From: Oscillospiraceae bacterium
GTDB lineage: Bacteria; Bacillota; Clostridia; Oscillospirales; Oscillospiraceae
NCBI GenBank assembly: GCA_902760845.1
Contig: CACWHX010000003.1
Location: forward strand, 1 to 64,000
Direction of reading: 5' to 3'
Length of the DNA: 64,000 bases
The notes under the pieces were generated by a model. It searched no databases, had not been told where the DNA came from, and saw only the letters and a program-made list of their open reading frames with translations. Within the stretch, counting starts at the first letter, position 1; every line of letters begins with the position of its first letter. Below are positions 17,592-26,337 of the stretch, piece by piece. The position numbers and the translations under genes are program-made.

Positions 17592-18188
17592 ATGCAGGCT
17601 GCTGAATATTTTGATTCCATCGCACAGTTTTGGGACATGGAGTACTCCGACAACGAGCTGGCGCGGGAAATTACTGCTTCGATTTCCATTCCCCGCGGCG
17701 GCGGCTATACGCTGGACATCGGCTGCGGCAGCGGCGGCATGATTCTGGATCTGCTGCGCTATGGAGCATATGAAGTTGAGGGCGTCGATTTTTCGCCCGC
17801 CATGGCGGAGATGGCGCGGGAGAAATTCAGCTTTGATCCCCGCGTGAGCATTGAGACGATCGACTTCTTCGCGCTGGAACACGCGGGATATGATCTCGCC
17901 GTGGCGTTCAACACCTATCAGTACTTCCGCCACCCCGGCGCATTCATCGCCAAGGCCTATTCCCTGCTGCGGGAGGACGGGCGGCTGACCGTCGCCTGCG
18001 GCTTCAGCCGCAAGCGCACGAACGCCCTGAGCGAAACGCTGCCGAAGGGCATTGCCCGCCTGCTCAAAAGCGCTGCGGAGGAAGCAAAGGACTGGGCGCC
18101 CTTCTTCAAAGTTGACTGTATTTGCGACACCGACGACCTGTATCTGATTTCCGGGCGCGCGGTAGCCGGGATTGGAGGCAAGTTATGA
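17592..18188 (+). CDS. Class I SAM-dependent methyltransferase
   Basis: A 198-residue minimal Rossmann methyltransferase with motif I TLDIGCGSGGM, GVDFSPAM and a short C-terminal half containing FNTYQYFRHP. It is more divergent than the RNLTW-type paralogs. The ATG follows AAAGGAG at ideal spacing, and the stop overlaps the start of the CsoR-like gene by 4 bp. Third gene of the operon under site C. Confidence 0.82.
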   Translation: MQAAEYFDSIAQFWDMEYSDNELAREITASISIPRGGGYTLDIGCGSGGMILDLLRYGAYEVEGVDFSPAMAEMAREKFSFDPRVSIETIDFFALEHAGYDLAVAFNTYQYFRHPGAFIAKAYSLLREDGRLTVACGFSRKRTNALSETLPKGIARLLKSAAEEAKDWAPFFKVDCICDTDDLYLISGRAVAGIGGKL

Positions 18189-18535
18189 GCGAACCGAGAG
18201 GCTTTCACATGCACGAGGACGGAACGTACCATTCCCACGACCACCTCGAGGAGCATCCGCACACGCACACCCACAGCCACACGCAGACCAAGTCGGTCAT
18301 CAACCGGCTCTCCCGCGCGATCGGGCACTTAAACTCCGTCAAGCGCATGGTGGAGACCGGCCGCGACTGCACGGAGGTGCTGATGCAGCTGGCAGCCGTG
18401 CAGTCCGCGCTCAGCAGCACGGCAAAGGTGATTCTGAAGGATCACATCGAGCACTGCATCACGGACGCCGTAAGTGAAAACGACACACACGCGCTCGAGG
18501 AGCTGAACGCCGTCATCGAGCGTTATATGAGATAA
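18185..18535 (+). CDS. CsoR/RcnR-family metal-sensing repressor with His-rich N-terminus
   Basis: A 116-residue DUF156-family regulator (all-helical tetramer). Residues 1-34 hold ten His, mostly alternating. The core has Cys62, His87 and Cys91 (DHIEHC), spaced exactly as the Cys-His-Cys site of CsoR. Family members bind G/C-tract operators and release DNA on metal binding. The 14 repeated operators in this window have that form, so this is the best candidate regulator of the island. The His tail suggests nickel or cobalt, while the CHC core alone would also suit Cu(I). Coupled (ATGA) to the upstream methyltransferase. Confidence 0.88.
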   Translation: MSEPRGFHMHEDGTYHSHDHLEEHPHTHTHSHTQTKSVINRLSRAIGHLNSVKRMVETGRDCTEVLMQLAAVQSALSSTAKVILKDHIEHCITDAVSENDTHALEELNAVIERYMR

Positions 18536-18567
18536 CCAAAAGATCTTCAACAATTTGTGCATTATTT

Positions 18568-18612
18568 CATCCCCGGGGGAAGCTTGTGATTTTTGTCCGA
18601 ATGGATTAGGAT
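18568..18612 (+). promoter_or_regulatory. Metal-regulon operator-promoter (site D)
   Basis: CATCCCCGGGGGA (18568-18580), TTGTGA (18584-18589), 17 bp, TAGGAT (18607-18612), ahead of the NikMN gene. Confidence 0.82.
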
Positions 18613-18656
18613 GACAGGTGTCTCAATAGAGAAAAAAGGAGTGTTGACCTATACAT

Positions 18657-19709
18657 ATGGCAGACGCGCTGCTCGCCCCGGCGGTAGCCGCCACCATGTA
18701 CGTCGCCTCCGGCGTCACTGCCGGCGTCAGCGTACACAAGCTGCGCAAGGATGACGAGGAGCAGAAGCTCCCCGTGATGGCCGTCACCGCAGCCCTCGTC
18801 TTCGCGGGACAGATGATCAACTACACGATTCCCGGCACCGGCTCTTCGGGCCACATGTGCGGCGGTATGCTGCTCTCGGCTCTGCTCGGGCCGCAGGCGG
18901 GTTTTCTATCGATGATCGTCATTCTGGCAATTCAGTGTCTCTTCTTTGCCGACGGCGGACTCTTAGCCCTCGGTGCAAACATCTGGAACATGGCGTTCTA
19001 CGGCTGCTTCATCGGATACTATTTGATCTGGCGTCCGATCATGCGAAGCCGCCTGTTCTCCGGCATGGGCGAAAAGGGCGCAGCGCGCGCGAAGATCATC
19101 CTTGCCTCCATTCTCGGCTGCGTCATCACGCTGCAGCTCGGCGCCTTCTCCGTCTGCGTGGAGACGAGCCTCTCCGGCATCACGGAGCTGCCCTTCGGCG
19201 TGTTTCTCGGCATCATGCAGCCGATTCACCTCGCCATCGGCCTGATCGAGGGTCTGATCACCACGGCGGTACTGCTCTTTGTCTATGAGAGCCGCCCGGA
19301 GCTGCTGCGCGACATGAACGCCTCCGCTCCCGAGAAGAAGAACTCCCTCAAGACCACGGTCATCTCCCTCGCCATCGTCGCTGCCATCGTGGGCGGCGGT
19401 CTGAGCCTGATCGCGAGCTCCAACCCCGACGGTCTGGAGTGGTCCCTGTTCGGCAACGCCGAGGCGGGCTACAGCCAGAACCTCGGTCTGGACGAGGAGG
19501 ACTACGGCGTGCAGAGCGCAGCGGCGGAAAAGGCCGCAGCCATCCAGGAGAAGACCTCCTTCCTGCCGGATTACGCCTTCGCGAACAGTGACAGCGCGGC
19601 GGGCACCACCGTCTCCGGTCTCGTCGGCAGCGCGATCGTCGCCGCCCTCGCGGTGCTGATCTGCTTGATCGGCGGATTCTTCCGCAAGAAGAACGGCGCG
19701 AAGAAATAA
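18657..19709 (+). CDS. nikMN: NikMN/CbiMN-type ECF nickel/cobalt transport protein
   Basis: A 350-residue membrane protein. Residues 1-220 are the NikM/CbiM S-component (MADALLAPAVAATMY, and SSGHMCGGML with the second conserved His); the C-terminal third has the NikN/CbiN-like PDGLEWS segment and a final helix. NikM proteins bind Ni(II)/Co(II) through an N-terminal Met-His. Here the codon before this ATG is CAT (His) and the one before that is ATA, 9 nt after AAGGAG, whereas the ATG is 15 nt away. True initiation may therefore be at ATA 18651, giving MHMADALL. No NikQ or NikO partner is encoded nearby. Driven by site D. Confidence 0.88.
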   Translation: MADALLAPAVAATMYVASGVTAGVSVHKLRKDDEEQKLPVMAVTAALVFAGQMINYTIPGTGSSGHMCGGMLLSALLGPQAGFLSMIVILAIQCLFFADGGLLALGANIWNMAFYGCFIGYYLIWRPIMRSRLFSGMGEKGAARAKIILASILGCVITLQLGAFSVCVETSLSGITELPFGVFLGIMQPIHLAIGLIEGLITTAVLLFVYESRPELLRDMNASAPEKKNSLKTTVISLAIVAAIVGGGLSLIASSNPDGLEWSLFGNAEAGYSQNLGLDEEDYGVQSAAAEKAAAIQEKTSFLPDYAFANSDSAAGTTVSGLVGSAIVAALAVLICLIGGFFRKKNGAKK

Positions 19710-19729
19710 AAACAAAGAAACAGGCAAAC

Positions 19730-19758
19730 ACCCGGCGTCAAAAGACGCCGGGCATTTC
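19730..19758. terminator. Bidirectional terminator between nikMN and the opp operon
   Basis: Arms cccggcgtc (19731-19739) and gacgccggg (19744-19752) with an AAAA loop and T-rich flanks lie between convergent genes. Confidence 0.82.
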
Positions 19759-19783
19759 TTTGTATCCGGAGATTTGTTTTTGC

Positions 19784-20668
19784 TTATTTCAGGAGCCAAT
19801 GATCTTTGGCGATTTCTTCAAACGTGCCGCCGAGCGGCGTTTTGGTATCATACTCCAGGATCTTCTTGTTTCTCTCATACACCGGGTCCGGCACATGGAT
19901 CGCGGAGAGCAGGGCCTGCGTATAAGGATGCAGCGGATTGGAGAAGAGCTCCTTTGTCGGCGCCATCTCCACCAGCTTTCCGTGGAGCATGACGCCCACG
20001 CGGTCACAGATGAACCGCACAACCGACAGATCATGCGCGATCAGCAGGAAGGTAAATCCGTGTTCTTTCTGCACATGCTGAAACAGGCTGATGATCTGCG
20101 CCTGAATGGAGATATCCAGCGACGCCACCGGTTCATCCGCCACGACAAAGGCGGGATCCGTGATGAGGCTTCTGGCGATGGCCACGCGCTGACGCTGGCC
20201 GCCGGAGATCTCGCCGGGATGCTTTTGCAGAAAGGATGGCGCCATGCCGACGTTCTCCATCATCTGCCGGAGCATTGCCTGCTGTGTCTGCGCGTCCGGC
20301 CGATTCGGCAGAATGCGAAACGGCTCGAGAATGATCTCCTCCACCGTCATGCGCGGATTGAGCGCTGCGGCGGAGTCCTGAAACACGGTCTGCATTTCGA
20401 TCTGCCGCTGACGAACGGCGTTGGCGTCCGCTTTCTTTCCGGAGACCAGCGCGCCGCGATAGAAGATCTCACCCTCCGTGGGGCGGTAGATGCCGGTGAC
20501 GGCGCGGGCAAATGTGGATTTGCCGCAGCCGCTCTCCCCTACCAGACCGAACACCTCGCCCTGCCGGATGCCGAAGGTCATGCCGTCAATGGCCTTGATG
20601 GTCAGACGGTCATTGATGCGGAAATGCTGCTTGAGATCCCGCACCTCTAAAATCAGGTTTTTGTCCAT
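19784..20668 (-). CDS. ABC transporter ATP-binding protein (OppF/DppF type)
   Basis: A 294-residue ATPase: Walker A GESGCGKST, signature ISGGQRQRVAIARSL, Walker B VVADEPVASLD. The C-terminal oligopeptide-transporter extension (NPLHPYTQALLSAIHVPDP) is present. The ATG at 20668 follows GGGAGTGG and overlaps the upstream ATPase gene by 16 bp. Last gene of the second importer operon. Confidence 0.88.
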   Translation of the reverse strand: MDKNLILEVRDLKQHFRINDRLTIKAIDGMTFGIRQGEVFGLVGESGCGKSTFARAVTGIYRPTEGEIFYRGALVSGKKADANAVRQRQIEMQTVFQDSAAALNPRMTVEEIILEPFRILPNRPDAQTQQAMLRQMMENVGMAPSFLQKHPGEISGGQRQRVAIARSLITDPAFVVADEPVASLDISIQAQIISLFQHVQKEHGFTFLLIAHDLSVVRFICDRVGVMLHGKLVEMAPTKELFSNPLHPYTQALLSAIHVPDPVYERNKKILEYDTKTPLGGTFEEIAKDHWLLK

Positions 20669-21684
20669 TTTCCACTCCCGGCTTTCAAACGGATTGGCGG
20701 CTCGACGCGCGGCGCGCGCGGGTCCAGGAGCCATGTGGCGGCAAAATGCGTGTCGCTCACGGGGAACATGGGCGGCATCTTCTCATAATCGATCGCGAGG
20801 GCATATTCGTTGCGCTCGGCAAAGGCGTCGCCCGGAGGCGGGTCCAGAAGCGAGGGCGGCATGCCCGGGATCGGGCGCAGCTCGCCGGATTCTGCCGCCA
20901 GCGCGGGCAGAGACGACAGCAGCCCCCAGGTATAGGGATGGCGGGGATCATAGAAGATCTCGTCCGCCGTGCCGATCTCCACGATCCTTCCGGCATACAT
21001 GACCGCCACGCGGTCAGCGATGCGCGCCACGGCGCCGAGATCGTGGGAAATGAACACGATCGCGATGCCGGTTTTTTGCCGGATTTCCCGCAAAAGGTCG
21101 AGAATCTTCGCCTCCACGGTGACGTCCAGCGCAGTGGTGGCCTCGTCGGCAAAGAGCAGCTTCGGATTGGACGCGAGCGCAATGGCCAGCACGCAGCGCT
21201 GGCGCATGCCGCCGGAGAAGAAATGCGGCTGGAGCGAAAAACGGTGCGCCGCGCCCTCAATGCCGACCAGATCCAGCAGCTCCATCGCGCGGTCCGATGC
21301 CTCCTCGCGGGAGACCTTCTCCTGCTTGCGGATTGCCTCCATGATCTGCTTGCCGATGGGAATCGTCGGGTTAAGCGTGGTGAGCGGGTCCTGAAACACC
21401 ATGGAGCAGTTTCTGCCGCGGATATGCCGCATCTGGCGTTCGGAATAGTGCGTGATATCCTCGCCGCAGACAGACATGCTGCCGTGCTTGACGAAGGAAT
21501 ACTTCGGCAGCAGGTGCATGACCGACTGGCACAGCACGGTTTTTCCGCAGCCGGACTCTCCGACCAGACAGAGGATTTCTCCCTCGTTTACCGCGAGATC
21601 CACGCCGCGCACGGCCTCCACCTCGCCCTTCGGCGTGCGGAAGCTCACCGCCAGATCCTTCAGCTCCAAAACAGGTTCAGACAT
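20653..21684 (-). CDS. ABC transporter ATP-binding protein (OppD/DppD type)
   Basis: A 343-residue ATPase: Walker A GESGCGKTV (Val replaces the usual Ser/Thr after KT), signature FSGGMRQRCVLAIAL, Walker B LFADEATTALD. The C-terminal Opp extension (DPRHPYTWGLLSSLP) is followed by a Pro-rich tail. It pairs with the ATPase at 19784-20668. The extension marks this system as Opp/Dpp-like, distinct from the shorter NikDE-like pair at 12317-13868. Confidence 0.88.
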   Translation of the reverse strand: MSEPVLELKDLAVSFRTPKGEVEAVRGVDLAVNEGEILCLVGESGCGKTVLCQSVMHLLPKYSFVKHGSMSVCGEDITHYSERQMRHIRGRNCSMVFQDPLTTLNPTIPIGKQIMEAIRKQEKVSREEASDRAMELLDLVGIEGAAHRFSLQPHFFSGGMRQRCVLAIALASNPKLLFADEATTALDVTVEAKILDLLREIRQKTGIAIVFISHDLGAVARIADRVAVMYAGRIVEIGTADEIFYDPRHPYTWGLLSSLPALAAESGELRPIPGMPPSLLDPPPGDAFAERNEYALAIDYEKMPPMFPVSDTHFAATWLLDPRAPRVEPPIRLKAGSGKWTKT

Positions 21685-21701
21685 AGCAACACCTCGTTTT
21701 C

Positions 21702-21732
21702 AGGCCGCCAGCCCTGTGTCTGACGGCCTGAA
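21702..21732 (-). terminator. Intra-operon hairpin after the second substrate-binding protein
   Basis: Imperfect arms caggccgcca and tgacggcctg lie between the substrate-binding protein gene and the ATPase genes. This is a likely mRNA stabiliser or attenuator that keeps binding-protein expression high. Confidence 0.5.
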
Positions 21733-21755
21733 GCGTTTTCTTGATTTCGATCAGA

Positions 21756-23369
21756 TTATCTGTCGAGCGTCCACTCCTCGATGTTCCACATGACGCCGAC
21801 GGCGTGGTGGCCGAGGACGCGGGTGGTATCGAGACCGCTCAGCGCGCTGGTGCCGACATAGTTGCCGTCCAGATACGCAACGAGCAGCACGCCCGGATTC
21901 TGGGCATACTCGACCTCAAACTGGCCGTAGAGATCCTTGCGGGCGGCCTCGTCCGCCTCATGGCGGGCGGCGGTCAGCAGCTCGTCCACCTTGGCGTTGG
22001 AGTACTTCATGCTGTTGCTGCTGCCCTCGGTCGTGAACTGCTTGAAGGCCATATCGGGGTCAAACTGGGTGGCAAAGCCGGCGAGGAAGCCGTCATAGCC
22101 CGCCTGCCAGTCAAACTTCGTCACGAGCACGACCTCCATGTCCACACCGGCCTCCTTGAGCATGGTGCTCATCATGTTGGCGATGTCGACGCGCTCCTCC
22201 TCGTAATCGCGGGTTTGGATCGTGAAGTGGAACTTGGTGCCGTTGCGCTCATAGATGCCGTCATCGCCCTTGACCCAGCCGAGCTTCGCCATTTCCTCGG
22301 CGAACTTGTCCAGATCATAGGTGTAGATGTCGGCGTCCTTGTTGGAACCCAGGGGGTTGAGCTGGATGGGGCTGTAAGCGGTGCAGCCCTGGCTGTTGAG
22401 GACGTTCTTGACGATGGTCTCCTTGTCGATGGCGTAGTTCAGCACGCCGATGGAGTCCGCGTTCTCGGCCCAGAAATCGGAGGTCATGGCCATGGAGGCG
22501 CCGCGGTAGTCGGCGGTGGTGAAGATCCACTCGTTGTAGCCGTCCTTGCCCTCAAACTGCGCGGCGTAGTTGGCGTTCAGCCAGGCGAGATCCGCCTCGC
22601 CGGACTGCAGCATGGTGGCCTTGGTGCTCTCAACGGCGACGGTCTTGTAGACCAGATACTCAATGTTCGGAACCTTGTCGTAGTAGTCAGCGTTCGCCTG
22701 CATGGTGATCATGCCGCCGGTGGCGTCCCACTCGACGAACTTATAGCGGCCGGTGCCCACAGGGGCCTGGTTGAAGGAGCAGGTGGAGATGTCCTCGCCC
22801 TCGAGCAGGTGCTTGGGGACGATGCCGATGGTGAAGTAGCCGAGCATGTTTGCGTCATACTGGCTGAGCTTGATGGTGACCTCGTTGTCGCCGGTCGCCT
22901 CGACGCTGACGATATCCTCATAGTCGGAGCGCAGGCTGCTGGAGAGGGTGTCGTCCTGGGTCAGCTCTTCATAGGTGAAGACCACGTCCTCGGCGGTGAA
23001 GGGCTCGCCGTCGTGCCACTTGACGCCGTCACGCAGCTTGAAGACATAAGTGAAGGTGGCCTCGTCGTAGGTATACTCGGTGGCGAGATCGGTCACGGGC
23101 TTTCCGTTGCCGTCATACTTCATCAGACCGGAGAAGATGACGTCGGTGATCTCGTCGTGGTTGGTGAGCAGCGGGTTGATGGTGTCCTCGTTCTCGCCGG
23201 CGTAGACGAGGGTGTTGGACGCGTTCATGCCGCCGGACTCCTCTGCCGCTTCGGTCTCCGCCTCGGCGGAGCCTGCCGGAGCGGGCTCTTCCTTGCTGCC
23301 GCAGGCGGCGAGGGAGAAGCACAGTACCAGAACCAGAAGCAGCGCGATCAGGGATCTTGTGTGTTTCAT
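21756..23369 (-). CDS. ABC transporter substrate-binding lipoprotein (OppA/DppA family 5)
   Basis: A 537-residue SBP_bac_5 protein with a signal peptide and lipobox (FSLAAC, then GSKEE). Family segments DLATEYTYDEATFTYVFKL and KWHDGEPFTAEDVVFTYE are clear. The ATG at 23369 has GGAGG upstream; longer starts lie beyond it. It belongs to the minus-strand operon DUF2292-methyltransferase-OppB-OppC-OppA-OppD-OppF under site E. Cargo unknown: a peptide or a metal chelate. Confidence 0.88.
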   Translation of the reverse strand: MKHTRSLIALLLVLVLCFSLAACGSKEEPAPAGSAEAETEAAEESGGMNASNTLVYAGENEDTINPLLTNHDEITDVIFSGLMKYDGNGKPVTDLATEYTYDEATFTYVFKLRDGVKWHDGEPFTAEDVVFTYEELTQDDTLSSSLRSDYEDIVSVEATGDNEVTIKLSQYDANMLGYFTIGIVPKHLLEGEDISTCSFNQAPVGTGRYKFVEWDATGGMITMQANADYYDKVPNIEYLVYKTVAVESTKATMLQSGEADLAWLNANYAAQFEGKDGYNEWIFTTADYRGASMAMTSDFWAENADSIGVLNYAIDKETIVKNVLNSQGCTAYSPIQLNPLGSNKDADIYTYDLDKFAEEMAKLGWVKGDDGIYERNGTKFHFTIQTRDYEEERVDIANMMSTMLKEAGVDMEVVLVTKFDWQAGYDGFLAGFATQFDPDMAFKQFTTEGSSNSMKYSNAKVDELLTAARHEADEAARKDLYGQFEVEYAQNPGVLLVAYLDGNYVGTSALSGLDTTRVLGHHAVGVMWNIEEWTLDR

Positions 23370-23421
23370 TTCGAACCTCCAATGAAAAATTTTATATGAG
23401 CGCATCCTGATGCGTTCACAA

Positions 23422-24336
23422 TCAAAGATTGCTGGATTTGCGGTTGGTCTCTTTTCTGAGGTAGTTTCCCAGATCCGTGATGCACAGGAGCGTGATCACG
23501 AGAAAGAGGCCCGGAATGATGATGACCCACCAGGTGTTGAGAATCAGCGCCCGGTTGGCAAGCGAGAGCATGCTGCCCCAGGAGAGCACGTCCAGCGGCA
23601 GGCCGAGGCCGAGGAAGCTGAGCGTGGACTCCGTGGTGATGCAGGAGCTGACGCTGGAGACGACGACGAACATGATCGCCGAGAGGAAATTCGGCACCAG
23701 ATGCCGCCGCATGACGTAGAAGAACTTCCCGCCGATGCTGCGGGCATAGAGCACATACTCTGTGTTGCGGATCTGCCGCACCTCGCCGCGCACGATTCGC
23801 GCGAGACCGAACCAGCCCGTGACGCCCACGACCAGCGACATGGAAACCACGTTGCCCGCCGGGAACACCGCCGTGATGATGAGAATCAGCAAAATGCCCG
23901 GGATCGCGCCGAAGAGCTCCATGATGCGCATGAGCAGACTGTCCACGCGATCGGATGCCGTGCCGCTGAGTGTGCCGTAGGTGATGCCGAGCAGCGCCAC
24001 CACGGCAGCACCGAGCACGCCGATCGTCAGAGACGAGCGTCCGCCGTAAAACATGATGGAAAACAGGTCCCGGCCCAACGAGTCGGTGCCGAAGTAATAT
24101 TCGCCGTTCGGAGCAAGGCTCGTGGCGTCATAATAATATTTTGTAGGATCGTGATTTGCGATGTACGGCGCGAATATGCAGCCAAGCACGATCACCAGCA
24201 GGATCACCGCGGCGAGGATGGGCTTGCCCTTCAGGCGCTGGCGGAGTGTGGGCGTCTGCTCCTTCGGCTCATGGTGCCGCCAGCCTGCACCGACGATTTC
24301 AAAATCAGAGGTGCGAGCCGATGTTGTTTCTACCAT
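23422..24336 (-). CDS. ABC transporter permease (OppC/DppC type)
   Basis: A 304-residue permease with one helix after a 40-residue cytosolic N-terminus, the family motif FGTDSLGRDLFSIMFYGGRSSL, and an EAA loop near TESTLSFLGLGLP. It overlaps OppB by 7 bp. Part of the second importer. Confidence 0.87.
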   Translation of the reverse strand: MVETTSARTSDFEIVGAGWRHHEPKEQTPTLRQRLKGKPILAAVILLVIVLGCIFAPYIANHDPTKYYYDATSLAPNGEYYFGTDSLGRDLFSIMFYGGRSSLTIGVLGAAVVALLGITYGTLSGTASDRVDSLLMRIMELFGAIPGILLILIITAVFPAGNVVSMSLVVGVTGWFGLARIVRGEVRQIRNTEYVLYARSIGGKFFYVMRRHLVPNFLSAIMFVVVSSVSSCITTESTLSFLGLGLPLDVLSWGSMLSLANRALILNTWWVIIIPGLFLVITLLCITDLGNYLRKETNRKSSNL

Positions 24337-25319
24337 TGGATCGTCTCCATTTCTTTCATGCGCGGGTCGATCTCCTCGTTGATCGTCTGCGCGATGAAGC
24401 TCGATACGAACACGGCAAAGCCCGTGATCAGCACATCCACCATCAGGAGATTGTAGTCATGGTACTTCGCGGCCTCCACGGCGAGATTGCCGATGCCGGG
24501 ATAGCTGAACACGGATTCCACCACGACCGTGCCGCCCGTTACATGGGGAATGGAAATGGCCATGATGCTCACAATGGTGGGCGCGACGTTTCGCAGGCAG
24601 TGCTTCCAGACGATCTGGCGGCGCGTGCAGCCCTTGGATTTGGCGAGCAGGACATAGTCCTTGCGCACCTCGTCAAGAAGCTTGTTGCGGATCATATAGG
24701 CGTAATACCAGAGATGGCTCGCGATCATGACAAACAGCGGCAGCACCAGATGGGAGACGCGGTTGCCGAGGTCGTTTTTCATGCCGATGTCATACGCTCC
24801 GCTGCTCGGAAACCAGCCGAGGTTCACGGCGAAGATCAGCACCAGCACCACCCCAAGCCAGAAGCCCGGCGTGTAATAAAACACCGTTCCGATGCGGCAG
24901 ATCAGCCGGTCCAGAAACCGGTCTTCATGCAGCACACAGAACACAGCGAGCACCGTCGCAAGGCCGAACACCGCCGCATAGGCCAGAACGCCCAGCAGCA
25001 GCGTGTTGCCGATGAGAGGCTTCACCACATTCATGACCGGCTGCTTGTGCTTGAGGGAGATGCCGAATTCGCCGTGGAGGGCATTGGTGAACCAGCGGAT
25101 ATACTGCTGCACCAGCCCGTCATTCAATCCAAGCCGGACGCGCGCAGCGTCAATTTCCTCCTGCGTCATGGAGTCCAGCTGATCGCCGTAAAACGACTGC
25201 AACGGATCGCCGGGCGCGAGACGCGCCAGAAAGAACACGACGAGCGAAAGGATAAACATGACCAGGATCAGCAGCCCGATGCGGCGGATGATCCGTTTGG
25301 ATAAGCTTGTGATTCTCAT
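24330..25319 (-). CDS. ABC transporter permease (OppB/DppB type)
   Basis: A 329-residue permease. The N-terminal helix LGLLILVMFILSLVVFFLARLAPGDP is the OppB hallmark, and the EAA region GGTVVVESVFSYPGIGNL is intact. Its ATG overlaps the methyltransferase stop by 4 bp, which ties the enzyme to the transporter. Part of the second importer. Confidence 0.87.
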   Translation of the reverse strand: MRITSLSKRIIRRIGLLILVMFILSLVVFFLARLAPGDPLQSFYGDQLDSMTQEEIDAARVRLGLNDGLVQQYIRWFTNALHGEFGISLKHKQPVMNVVKPLIGNTLLLGVLAYAAVFGLATVLAVFCVLHEDRFLDRLICRIGTVFYYTPGFWLGVVLVLIFAVNLGWFPSSGAYDIGMKNDLGNRVSHLVLPLFVMIASHLWYYAYMIRNKLLDEVRKDYVLLAKSKGCTRRQIVWKHCLRNVAPTIVSIMAISIPHVTGGTVVVESVFSYPGIGNLAVEAAKYHDYNLLMVDVLITGFAVFVSSFIAQTINEEIDPRMKEMETIQW

Positions 25320-25945
25320 GGCTTCATCCCGACAAACATCGTCCAGTGCGGCTCCTGCGAGCTCATGGCCTCCGGCAGTTCCGTCACGGTAATGCGCTTG
25401 AGCCCTGCGGCGTCATAGACCTCGCAGTAGGCCTCCCGCGTACCGACCGTCAGGGGCAGGTCAATCCCGCCGTAAAAATCGCCGCCGGTCATGTCCATCA
25501 TGCGCATGAAGGAGATCACCTTCCCGCCGGGCTTGAGCACGCGCTTCCACTCCCGCACCGCTTCCTCCGGTGCGGTCAGCGTCCACATGACGCGGCAGTT
25601 GACCACGGCGTCGAACGTCTCATCTGCATAGGGCAGACGCTCACAGGCAGCCTCCTGAAAATCGACCTGCAGCCCAAAGCATTTCGCCTTTTCAGCACCC
25701 TGCGCAAGCATATCGGCAGCGATGTCCACGCCGGACGCCGCGTAACCGAGCTTCGAGAGCAGCAGCGCCAGAAAGCCCGTGCCGGTTCCGACGTCCAGAA
25801 CTGCGCCGTCGCCGTTCAGCCCGATCGCCTGCTCCAGTGTCTGGCTCCAGAGCGCCAGATCCTCCGTGTCATGCTCGCTGTCAAACTCCACCGCGCGGCC
25901 GTTCCAGTAGGCGGCGATGGTATCCAGATCCATCTGATGTGCCAT
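25316..25945 (-). CDS. Class I SAM-dependent methyltransferase
   Basis: A 209-residue enzyme: motif I VLDVGTGTGFLAL, SGVDIAADML, post-II FDAVVNCRVMWTLTAPEE and LKPGGKVISF. It resembles the paralogs at 7583 and 16787 (YWNGRA start, MWTL in place of LTWTL). Coupled to oppB by a 4-bp overlap, so substrate and cargo are probably related. The ATG at 25945 has an AGGTGA site. Confidence 0.85.
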   Translation of the reverse strand: MAHQMDLDTIAAYWNGRAVEFDSEHDTEDLALWSQTLEQAIGLNGDGAVLDVGTGTGFLALLLSKLGYAASGVDIAADMLAQGAEKAKCFGLQVDFQEAACERLPYADETFDAVVNCRVMWTLTAPEEAVREWKRVLKPGGKVISFMRMMDMTGGDFYGGIDLPLTVGTREAYCEVYDAAGLKRITVTELPEAMSSQEPHWTMFVGMKP

Positions 25946-25963
25946 GAGATCACCTGATTTCTT

Positions 25964-26022
25964 GCAAAAAAATAAACAGACCCCATACCACGCCCATTGG
26001 GCACGAAACGGGACCTGCTGTT
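25964..26022 (-). terminator. Terminator/attenuator between the DUF2292 gene and the importer operon
   Basis: On the minus strand aacagcaggtccc pairs imperfectly with a ggggtctgtt arm around an inner cgtgccc-aat-gggcgtg hairpin, followed by TTTATTTTTTT. It lies 24 bp after the DUF2292 stop and before the methyltransferase, so read-through may control the importer. Confidence 0.6.
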
Positions 26023-26045
26023 GTTCAGTCGGTCAGTATGCAGTT

Positions 26046-26186
26046 TCAGAGCTTTACGCTCTTCTTGATCTCCTCCACCCGGACGGGCTGACCGTCCGCG
26101 ATGAAAACCTTGAGCTCCCCGAAGCCGAGCTCGCGGATCAGGGCAAGCAGCTTGCGCTCCTTTGGGGTGATGTTGGGCTGTTCCAT
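26046..26186 (-). CDS. DUF2292 (YezD-like) small protein
   Basis: A 46-residue protein beginning MEQPNITPKERKLLALIREL and continuing with a hairpin-like FGELKVFIADGQPVRVEEIKKSVKL. This is the pattern of the YezD/DUF2292 family (one helix and a short beta sheet), a small family often found beside metal or sulfur metabolism genes. The ATG has GGAGGTGA 6 bp upstream. It is the first gene behind regulon site E. Biochemical role unknown. Confidence 0.75.
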   Translation of the reverse strand: MEQPNITPKERKLLALIRELGFGELKVFIADGQPVRVEEIKKSVKL

Positions 26187-26217
26187 CCCTGTCACCTCCG
26201 TAGTTTGTTGTGACAAA

Positions 26218-26263
26218 AGTATACACGATGTCCACAAACGGCCGCAACCTACCCCCGGGGATA
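26218..26263 (-). promoter_or_regulatory. Metal-regulon operator-promoter (site E)
   Basis: The minus strand reads TATCCCCGGGGGTA (26250-26263), TTGCGG (26242-26247), 18 bp, TATACT (26218-26223), ahead of the DUF2292 gene and the second importer operon. Confidence 0.82.
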
Positions 26264-26302
26264 AAAAATTAGGATGATTAGATTTTTGTGAATTATTTAC
26301 AA

Positions 26303-26333
26303 AACAGCGGAGATTTCAGACGATATCTCCGCT
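26303..26333 (-). terminator. Terminator of the C_GCAxxG_C_C operon
   Basis: Arms agcggagat (26306-26314) and atctccgct (26325-26333) lie just after the minus-strand stop at 26338, followed on that strand by GTTTTGT. Confidence 0.6.
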
Positions 26334-26337
26334 TTGA

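Noticed and set aside
21741-23399. A 552-codon plus-strand open frame
   Set aside because: It is antisense to the second substrate-binding lipoprotein gene, whose signal peptide and family motifs are clear.
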